A stretch of DNA of 9,681 nucleotides from Candidatus Brocadiia bacterium (GTDB lineage Bacteria > Planctomycetota > MHYJ01 > WSZJ01), in assembly GCA_013360825.1 (NCBI GenBank), contig JABWAY010000148.1:1-9681 (forward strand), written 5' to 3'. The notes beneath the pieces were generated by a model. It saw nothing but the letters and a program-made list of their open reading frames with translations, was not told where the DNA came from and searched no databases. The position numbers were made by a program, and so were the translations under genes. Below are positions 5,126 to 9,681 of this stretch, in pieces. Numbering within the stretch: the first letter of the stretch is position 1; every line of letters begins with the position of its first letter.

Positions 5126-5614
5126 ATGTCCACTTCCCTTCCCGACCCCGCTGCGCCCGGCGCCGCGGCCCCGTGGTACGCCCCGGGGCTCCGGTTCCGC
5201 TGTCTCGGCCCCGAGTGCGGAGACTGCTGCTCCGGGAAGCACGGTCCGGGCGCGGTCTGGGTCAATCCGCAGGAGATGCAGGCGCTCGCGTCGCAACTCG
5301 GGATTCCTTTCGATGCATTCACCCGCCGGTATGTCCGCGCGATCCGGGACCGGTACTCGCTGACGGAGCGCGCGAATCACGACTGCGTTTTCTACGACCG
5401 GGAGCGGGGGTGCACGGTCTACGCCGCGCGTCCGTCGCAGTGCCGGACCTACCCGTTCTGGTCGCGGGTCATGGCGCTCCGCGCGTCCTGGGAGTCCGAG
5501 GCGAAGGCCTGCCCGGGGATCGGGGATCCCGGCGGGACCGTGCCCGCGGAGGAGATCCGGCGCGCGCTCGACGAGGACGGGCGCAGGTTCCCCGAAGGGC
5601 GCCCGGATCCCTGA
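5126..5614 (+). CDS. YkgJ-family (UPF0153) cysteine-cluster protein
   Basis: This 162-residue cytoplasmic protein has the YkgJ/Fli-B-like metal-cluster signature. After a Pro/Ala-rich N-terminus, FRC-x4-CGDCC supplies Cys26, Cys31, Cys34 and Cys35. Cys87 (HDCVFY) and Cys96 (RGCTVY) follow, then the typical RPSQCRTYPFW block with Cys106, and Cys129 (KACPG). In this family the cysteines are thought to hold zinc or iron or an iron-sulfur cluster; biochemical roles are mostly unknown, and some relatives methylate flagellin lysines. The start ATG at 5126 is 29 bases after the rtcB stop, with GGAGGT at 5102-5107 lying 18 bases away, unusually far. No in-frame alternative start lies between. It is probably the last gene of the archease-rtcB transcript. 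Whether it takes part in RNA repair is unknown. It converges on the small zinc-ribbon gene with 49 bases between. Confidence 0.88.
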   Translation: MSTSLPDPAAPGAAAPWYAPGLRFRCLGPECGDCCSGKHGPGAVWVNPQEMQALASQLGIPFDAFTRRYVRAIRDRYSLTERANHDCVFYDRERGCTVYAARPSQCRTYPFWSRVMALRASWESEAKACPGIGDPGGTVPAEEIRRALDEDGRRFPEGRPDP

Positions 5615-5622
5615 GTCCTGCC

Positions 5623-5636
5623 GCGGGGGATCCCGC
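5623..5636. terminator. Possible short hairpin between convergent genes
   Basis: GCGGG and CCCGC (5623-5627, 5632-5636) enclose a 4-base loop in the 49-base gap between convergent stops. There is no T-run in either direction, so the evidence for termination is slight. Confidence 0.22.
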
Positions 5637-5663
5637 CCCTCCTGGCCCGCCTCCCGCCCCGGC

Positions 5664-5831
5664 TTACGCCGCGAGGTCGGTGTTCTGGGGCTTCCCGCCG
5701 CAGCAGAACCAGCGGCGGAACGCCTCCCAGCACGACGCACAGAGATACTGAACCCTGTCGTCGAACTTCACGAACTGGTGCGTCGGGATGTACTCCTGGC
5801 AGCGGCACCGCTGACACGTGTGCTTTTCCAT
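5664..5831 (-). CDS. Small zinc-ribbon-like cysteine-rich protein (55 aa)
   Basis: This very short protein has eight residues in paired cysteine knuckles. C6-x2-C9-x-C11 lies near the N-terminus, C31-x2-C34 in the middle, and C43-C44 toward the C-terminus, with a His at 4 and 18. Two CxxC knuckles about 22 residues apart with aromatic residues between (QFVKF, QYLCASCW) fit a treble-clef or zinc-ribbon fold holding one Zn. The charged WEAFRRWF helix follows the second knuckle. Length and motif support a real gene despite its size. The ATG at 5831-5829 has GGAG eight bases upstream on the minus strand (also readable as GAGAGG), a good ribosome-binding site. A longer in-frame start at 6101 would add low-complexity sequence running over the DUF502 start and is rejected. 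Function is unknown: nucleic-acid binding or a protein adaptor would be usual for such proteins. It faces away from DUF502. Confidence 0.72.
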   Translation of the reverse strand: MEKHTCQRCRCQEYIPTHQFVKFDDRVQYLCASCWEAFRRWFCCGGKPQNTDLAA

Positions 5832-5905
5832 GACACCTCTCCGTGTTCGGTCCCCCCGGGCACAGCAGCGGGCCTGCCGGAGCGCCCCCTCTCGTCCCCT
5901 TTCAT

Positions 5906-5934
5906 CGGCTCCCCGGCCGGGGCGGCTGGAGCCG
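5906..5934. repeat. Inverted repeat with nested palindrome
   Basis: Arms CGGCTCC (5906-5912) and GGAGCCG (5928-5934) enclose 15 bases. A perfect 12-base palindrome, CCCCGGCCGGGG, overlaps at 5911-5922. It could be an operator for the divergent pair or a stable leader hairpin for the minus-strand transcript. No function is proven. Confidence 0.4.
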
Positions 5935-5970
5935 GATTCCACGATCCACGACGCGGCGTCCCCGCCGGGA

Positions 5971-5976
5971 TACAAT
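5971..5976 (+). promoter_or_regulatory. -10-like hexamer upstream of DUF502/HD-GYP operon
   Basis: TACAAT is one mismatch from TATAAT and stands out in a GC-rich gap, 30 bases before the ATG at 6007. The expected -35 area (about 5948-5953, ACGACG) does not resemble TTGACA, so recognition by another sigma factor or an activator would be needed. Confidence 0.4.
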
Positions 5977-6006
5977 CCGGCCTTCCGACATCTGGAGCGT
6001 GCCCTC

Positions 6007-6744
6007 ATGCTGTCCCAGGCGATCAAGGCCGGGTTCAAGCGGTCGTTCATGACCGGCCTCGCCGCGCTCCTCCCCACCACGCTCACGGTCCTGGTCCTCA
6101 TCCTGGCCTTCGGCCTCCTGAACGACTACGTGGGGAAGCCGATGGGAAGCGCGGTGCTGTGGTCGCTCGAGCGGGGCGCCGGGCGCGGGTTCGGGGATTT
6201 CATCGTCAACCAGACGGGGCACTCGCTCGCCGAGATCCGGGCCACGGATCACTGGCTCAAGAGCGCGGTCGGGTTCCCCGTCGCGGCGGTCGCGATCTTC
6301 TTCCTGGGGTTCGGGTTCGCGTCCTTCCTCGGCCGGCGGCTCATGTCCGGGTTCGACCACATCGTCGCGCGCTTCCCCGTCGTCGGCTCGATCTACGGGT
6401 ACGGGAAACAGGTCTCGGACTTTCTGCTCAAGGGGAACAAGCAGGTCGAGTTCAAGAGCGTGGTGCTGGTGAAGTATCCCTATGAGGGGATCTGGTCGAT
6501 CGGTTTCGTGACGGGGGACGGGATCGCCGTCCTGCGGGAGAAGACGGGCCGCGAGATGGTCACGGTCTGCGTGCCGAACGCGCCCACGCTGATCACCGGA
6601 TGGATCCTGATCCTGCCGAAAGACGACGTGATTCCGCTGGCGATGAGCGTGGACGAGGCGATTCCGTTCATCGTTTCGGGCGGGGTGCTGCTGCCGGAGC
6701 GGCTGAAGCCCGGGGTGGCGCCGGTGCCCGGGGGTGCGGCGTGA
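6007..6744 (+). CDS. DUF502 family membrane protein
   Basis: DUF502 proteins are small inner-membrane proteins of unknown function, widespread in bacteria and plants. This 245-residue copy has two membrane helices, at about 16-38 (TGLAALLPTTLTVLVLILAF) and 88-109 (VGFPVAAVAIFFLGFGFASF). The loop between them (40-87) is probably periplasmic. The conserved block RFPVVGSIYGYGKQVSDFL (122-140) follows, matching the family's S-I-Y-x-x-x-K-Q-[VI]. The C-terminal soluble domain carries VCVPNAPTLITGWI (187-200, family P-x-x-P-x-x-x-x-G) and SVDEAIPFIVSGGV (214-227), a classic DUF502 ending. The ATG at 6007 has GGAG nine bases upstream. An extended start at 5818 overlaps the zinc-ribbon gene and adds non-conserved Arg/Pro-rich sequence. 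The stop overlaps the GTG of the HD-GYP gene, so the two are translated together. A role in membrane stress or signalling is inference. Confidence 0.92.
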   Translation: MLSQAIKAGFKRSFMTGLAALLPTTLTVLVLILAFGLLNDYVGKPMGSAVLWSLERGAGRGFGDFIVNQTGHSLAEIRATDHWLKSAVGFPVAAVAIFFLGFGFASFLGRRLMSGFDHIVARFPVVGSIYGYGKQVSDFLLKGNKQVEFKSVVLVKYPYEGIWSIGFVTGDGIAVLREKTGREMVTVCVPNAPTLITGWILILPKDDVIPLAMSVDEAIPFIVSGGVLLPERLKPGVAPVPGGAA

Positions 6745-7913
6745 AGCGGATTCGCGTGGAGGATGCGCAACCGGGGCAGCGGGTGGCGCGGACGCTGTAC
6801 TTCCCCAACGGGACGGCGATGCTGGCGGTGGGGGCGGCGCTGTCGGCGGCGGCGATCCAGAAGCTGGTGCAGTTCGGGTATCGGGACATCGCGGTGTTCG
6901 AGGAGGGGGCGGGGGACGTGGACTGCCGGGATCTGGTGGCGGAGCCGGCGCGGGCGCCGATGGCGAAGAAGCTGGGGGTATTTTTCCGGCAGGTCCGGGA
7001 CGTGGTGGGGCGCGCGGCGGCGATCCCGTCGGGGGCGGACGCGGCGGAGATCACGAAGCGGCTGGGGGACCCGGCGGTGCGGCAGGCGATCAAGAGCGTG
7101 CGGTTCGTGGAGGCGATCGCGGGGCCGGAACTGGATGCTTTTTTTGACGGGATCGTGTCGGAGAAGGACGCGCCGATGGTGGCGGGAGCGCCGCGGACGG
7201 AGGCGAGTCACGCGGTCGACCATGCGATCGCGGTCGCGGCGCGGGCGGTGGTGATGGGGCGCGCCCTCGGGTGGCTCCCGCGCGACCTGCGCGAGATCTG
7301 CGTCGGCGGGCTTCTTCACGATATCGGCTACCTGGTGCTGGCGGAGGAGTCGGAGCGCGCGCCGGCGGGGCAGCAGGGGCACCCGGTGGCGGGGTATCAC
7401 CTGCTCCGGGCGGACACCGGGCTGTCGCTCCTGGCGGCGCACTGTGCGTACCAGCACCACGAGCGGCATGACGGGAGCGGATTTCCCCGGAAGCTCATCG
7501 GTCCCTCCTCGATCTCCGGCCGGGACTCCACCGCCCCCGGCACGATTCACCGGTATGCGGTCCTGATGGCGATCGCGGACCGTTTCGACCTGCTGGTGAG
7601 CGGCTTTCCGGACGGGTGGGCGATGCAGGACCACGAGGCGATCGCGACGATGCGGAGCGAAGCGGGGCGGGCGCTCCACCCGGAGGCGTTCCGTGTGTTC
7701 TGCTCGCTGACGCCGCCGTATCCGATCGGCACGGAGATGGAGGTGACGGGGGGGGAACTGGCGGGGTGCACGGGGATCGTCACGTCCAACAGTGCGGCGG
7801 CGATCGACCGGCCGGTCGTCCGGTTTCTCCGTCGCGGCGGGCAGCCGCTGGCGCAGCCGATCGAGGTGGACACGGCAAAGCAGGGGGTCAACGCCCGCCC
7901 GCGGGGGGGCTGA
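6741..7913 (+). CDS. HD-GYP domain protein, probable cyclic di-nucleotide phosphodiesterase
   Basis: HD-GYP enzymes hydrolyse c-di-GMP (some act on cGAMP) with a bi- or trinuclear metal centre. This 390-residue protein has an N-terminal domain (about 1-60: VARTLYFPNGTAMLAVGAALS) of the kind often seen before HD-GYP. A helical linker follows, then the catalytic domain from about 150 to 300. His193-Asp194 form the HD motif (GGLLHDIGYL). The signature HHERHDGSGFP (239-249) has Phe at the usual Tyr of GYP. HPVAGYHLL and IHRYAVLMAIADRFDLL complete the ligand set, so activity is plausible. The C-terminal 60 residues (YPIGTEMEVTGGELAGCTGIV) are the usual trailing beta region. There is no receiver or sensor domain, so its signal is unknown. 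GTG 6741 overlaps the DUF502 stop by four bases (GTGA), which decides the start; a longer frame from 6600 lies within DUF502. A run of 8 G (7748-7755) occurs in frame. Confidence 0.93.
   Translation: MKRIRVEDAQPGQRVARTLYFPNGTAMLAVGAALSAAAIQKLVQFGYRDIAVFEEGAGDVDCRDLVAEPARAPMAKKLGVFFRQVRDVVGRAAAIPSGADAAEITKRLGDPAVRQAIKSVRFVEAIAGPELDAFFDGIVSEKDAPMVAGAPRTEASHAVDHAIAVAARAVVMGRALGWLPRDLREICVGGLLHDIGYLVLAEESERAPAGQQGHPVAGYHLLRADTGLSLLAAHCAYQHHERHDGSGFPRKLIGPSSISGRDSTAPGTIHRYAVLMAIADRFDLLVSGFPDGWAMQDHEAIATMRSEAGRALHPEAFRVFCSLTPPYPIGTEMEVTGGELAGCTGIVTSNSAAAIDRPVVRFLRRGGQPLAQPIEVDTAKQGVNARPRGG
7748..7775 (+). other. G-quadruplex-prone tract inside the HD-GYP gene
   Basis: A run of 8 G (7748-7755) supplies two G3 tracts, followed by G4 at 7763-7766 and G4 at 7772-7775, with loops of 2, 7 and 5 bases. 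This fits the standard four-tract rule on the coding strand, so it could form in DNA or mRNA. It encodes part of the C-terminal beta region. Confidence 0.4.
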
Positions 7914-7916
7914 GCG

Positions 7917-9681
7917 TCAGGCGGTCGGATCGGAAAGGCCGAGCTTCCCCAGCAGCGTCCTGAGACTGCGGGCCTGCCTGACGGCGCCGCGGGCATCCAG
8001 GTCGCGCAGGACTCCATCGGCCATCTGAAGGGCTTCGCCGCGCTGTTCCCGGGCCGCGAGACTTCTCAACCGGGCCCCGGCGAGCAGGATCGGGAAATCC
8101 TCGACCAGGTTGAGAGTGCGGGCGAGATCCTCGATCCGCGCTCCCGTCCGGACGGCGCCGTCGACGTCTCCCGCGGCACACTGGAATTCGACGAGTTCGG
8201 TCAGGAACTCGAACTCCGCCGGAGCGGACCCGCTCTCCCGGACCAGGCGGGCGGCCTCGGCGACCTCCCGGATCGCCCCGGCAGGGTCCCGGTCGAACGC
8301 CCGCCGCGCCTTCAGGCCGTGAACCAGGGGATGGATCGCCGGATCGATCCGGGCCCGCTCCTCCAGCTGCCTCAGAACCTCCCCGGCCTCGTCGTGCCGC
8401 CCGAGGACGAGCAGACTCCCGAACAGCCCGGCCAGAACGGTCAGGACCTGGTCCGACGTCGTCTCTTCAGGGGGGCAGAGGGCCAGGTACTGCCGCCGGA
8501 GTTCCGCGCCGGCGGCCGGAGTTCCATGGGCGTCTTCGACGGCGATCGCCGTCCAGATCGCGCTGCGCTGCAGGTCGACCCGGTCGAGGGATTTCATGCT
8601 TCGTCGCGCCTCCGCGAGACACTCCCGCGCGGCCGCCGGGTCGCCATGGTCGGAATGGATCCTGGCGAAGTGGATCAGCCCGTCGCAGAATTCCACCAGA
8701 TTGCCGGAAATGGTCCGCATCTGCGCGGCCTCGCGCATGGCGGCGAGCGCTTCGGAAATTCTCCCCTGGAGCCTGTGGATCAGCGCGATGTTGCCCAGCG
8801 TCAGGCCTGCCCCCGCGACGTCGCCGCAGGACCGCCGGAGCGCCAGGGCCTCGCGGGCGAGGGCGAGCGCCGCATCGTAGTCCCGGAGCCTGTGCAGGAC
8901 ATTGGAGATGTTGGTGAGGGAGATGGCGAGCCCGAGCCGGTCGCCGATCTCCCGCCGGATGCGTTCGGCCTCGCGGTGCCGCGCCATGGCCTGCTCCGGC
9001 CGATCCAGCGTGTTCTCCGTGATGGCGATGTTGTTCAGGGCATTGGCGTAGGCGAACCGGTCTCCGGCGGCCTTCCAGCTCTCCGCGGCGGCTTCCCAGT
9101 CCCGGATCGCCTCCTCGTAGCGCCGCGTCGCATAGCGGGTGTAGGCGCGCACCTCGCGGCAGCGCGTGGCGAGAGTTCCCGGGATGCCGGGAGCCTCGGC
9201 CGCCTCGACCAGCTCGTCGCCGAGCCGGGAGGCTTCTTCCGTCCGGCCCCGGGCGATCAGCGCCGGAACGAGCGCGTTCCCGCCGCGGATCCACGAGGGC
9301 CGGTCGGTGGCCAGCTCGATCGCCCGGCGCGCGGCGTGATCCACGTCCGCCGCGCTCGAGGACAACTGCAGGATTCCGGCCAGATCGGCCCAGGCCTCCG
9401 AGGCCTCCGCGCCGGCGCCACCGCTCAGTGCCACCGCTTCACGGGAGACCCGGACCGAGGCCTCCACCTCCCCGATGCGCCGGAGGGCCCGTGCGTGCAC
9501 CATGGCCGCCCGGCAGGTGTCGCAGGCGGCACGGGAACGCGCGGCCCAGTCGGAGGCTTCGCGCGAGGCATTGTGGGCCAGCGCGGCTTCCGCGGCGCGC
9601 AGCCAGAGCGCCGCGGCGGCCGCGGGTTCCCCGGCGGCCTCGCGGTGCCCGGCGGCGAGAGCCAGGACCGCCCGCCCCGAC
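7917..9681 (-). CDS. TPR-repeat protein, C-terminal part (5' end outside window)
   Basis: The frame is open on the minus strand from the right edge to the stop at 7919-7917, giving at least 587 residues. The ATG at 9503 is not taken as the start, since Ala-rich helical sequence of the same kind continues in frame upstream. Numbered from that ATG, residues about 111-300 form tetratricopeptide repeats of the 40-residue kinesin-light-chain type. Turns such as WKAAGD, RREIGD, RRSCGD and RTISGN fall at 147-148, 187-188, 227-228 and 267-268, exactly 40 apart. The parts on both sides are helical with weaker repeats, so the whole segment is probably a superhelical protein-binding scaffold. Such regions often form the C-terminus of bacterial Ser/Thr kinases, adenylate cyclases, AAA-type regulators or CHAT proteases; which applies here depends on sequence outside. 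Its stop is 3 bases from the HD-GYP stop, so the transcripts converge head-on. Confidence 0.85.
   Translation of the reverse strand, partial: SGRAVLALAAGHREAAGEPAAAAALWLRAAEAALAHNASREASDWAARSRAACDTCRAAMVHARALRRIGEVEASVRVSREAVALSGGAGAEASEAWADLAGILQLSSSAADVDHAARRAIELATDRPSWIRGGNALVPALIARGRTEEASRLGDELVEAAEAPGIPGTLATRCREVRAYTRYATRRYEEAIRDWEAAAESWKAAGDRFAYANALNNIAITENTLDRPEQAMARHREAERIRREIGDRLGLAISLTNISNVLHRLRDYDAALALAREALALRRSCGDVAGAGLTLGNIALIHRLQGRISEALAAMREAAQMRTISGNLVEFCDGLIHFARIHSDHGDPAAARECLAEARRSMKSLDRVDLQRSAIWTAIAVEDAHGTPAAGAELRRQYLALCPPEETTSDQVLTVLAGLFGSLLVLGRHDEAGEVLRQLEERARIDPAIHPLVHGLKARRAFDRDPAGAIREVAEAARLVRESGSAPAEFEFLTELVEFQCAAGDVDGAVRTGARIEDLARTLNLVEDFPILLAGARLRSLAAREQRGEALQMADGVLRDLDARGAVRQARSLRTLLGKLGLSDPTA

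Larger units (their letters stand above)
5832..6006. promoter_or_regulatory. Divergent intergenic region between zinc-ribbon gene and DUF502 gene
   Basis: These 175 bases hold the minus-strand Shine-Dalgarno of the zinc-ribbon gene at the left end, a strong inverted repeat at 5906-5934, a -10-like TACAAT at 5971-5976 and a GGAG at 5994-5997 serving the ATG at 6007. No coding region is supported; plus-strand frames starting here are shadows. Confidence 0.55.

Noticed and set aside
4658..5740. Minus-strand frame of 360 codons opposite rtcB and the YkgJ gene
   Set aside because: It mirrors two well-supported genes and has Arg/Pro-rich composition only.
5818..6006. Upstream start for the DUF502 gene
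   Set aside because: It would overlap the zinc-ribbon gene's start and add 63 Arg/Pro/Ser-rich residues. The ATG at 6007 has a ribosome-binding site and a -10-like element upstream.
6480..7679. Minus-strand frame of 399 codons opposite DUF502/HD-GYP
   Set aside because: It is His/Arg/Pro-rich mirror translation; the plus strand has full HD-GYP motifs.
9501..9503. ATG as start of the TPR protein
   Set aside because: The frame stays open to the window edge with the same Ala-rich helical character, so the gene very likely begins outside.
1..9681. tRNA, rRNA, CRISPR array, riboswitch or phage genes
   Set aside because: No cloverleaf, regularly spaced direct repeats or phage structural proteins were seen on reading both strands; the only regular repeat is the protein-level TPR array.

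Overview
This is a GC-rich bacterial window (no introns, compact genes, ATG/GTG starts), probably a metagenome contig. It falls into two parts that do not look like the same genome. Part A (1 to about 1325) has the start of a glutaryl-CoA dehydrogenase-type acyl-CoA dehydrogenase on the minus strand, facing away from a class III aminotransferase on the plus strand. Both have good Shine-Dalgarno sites 5-6 bases from the start, and their arginine codons are almost all CGC. The aminotransferase loses its family resemblance abruptly just after its LEPVMGEGDPG motif, near 1315-1326, and everything downstream uses a different codon style (many CGG and GGG codons). I read this as a junction: an assembly chimera first, a real rearrangement second.

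Part B (about 1320 to the end) reads as a typical stretch of a high-GC environmental bacterium. I cannot fix the phylum; Acidobacteriota, Planctomycetota, Myxococcota or a candidate phylum would all fit. From left to right it has an unrecognised protein with a Pro/Ala-rich head (1321-1767) and an unrecognised single-pass membrane protein (1772-2440). Next is a stand-alone cyclic-nucleotide-binding domain protein on the minus strand (2478-2939). Divergent from it runs a plus-strand cluster: a small two-helix membrane protein (3002-3211), archease (3221-3637), the RNA ligase RtcB (3669-5096) and a YkgJ-type cysteine-cluster protein (5126-5614).

Further right are a 55-residue zinc-ribbon-like protein on the minus strand (5664-5831), then a DUF502 membrane protein (6007-6744) overlapping by 4 bases an HD-GYP cyclic-di-nucleotide phosphodiesterase (6741-7913). 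The window ends in a minus-strand TPR protein (7917 to the edge) whose N-terminus lies outside.

The firmest biology is the archease-RtcB pair: RtcB seals RNA ends (2',3'-cyclic phosphate or 3'-phosphate to 5'-OH) using GTP and a metal ion, and archease helps it turn over. Every expected RtcB active-site residue is present at the family's spacing. The neighbouring cyclic-nucleotide-binding protein makes signal-linked RNA repair a testable idea but not a demonstrated one. DUF502 and HD-GYP are almost certainly co-transcribed and translationally coupled. I see no tRNA or rRNA genes, insertion sequences, CRISPR arrays or classical hairpin-plus-T-run terminators. No clearly new system is evident. 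The best leads are the junction at about 1320, the two unrecognised proteins next to it, the RtcB neighbourhood and the tiny zinc-ribbon protein.
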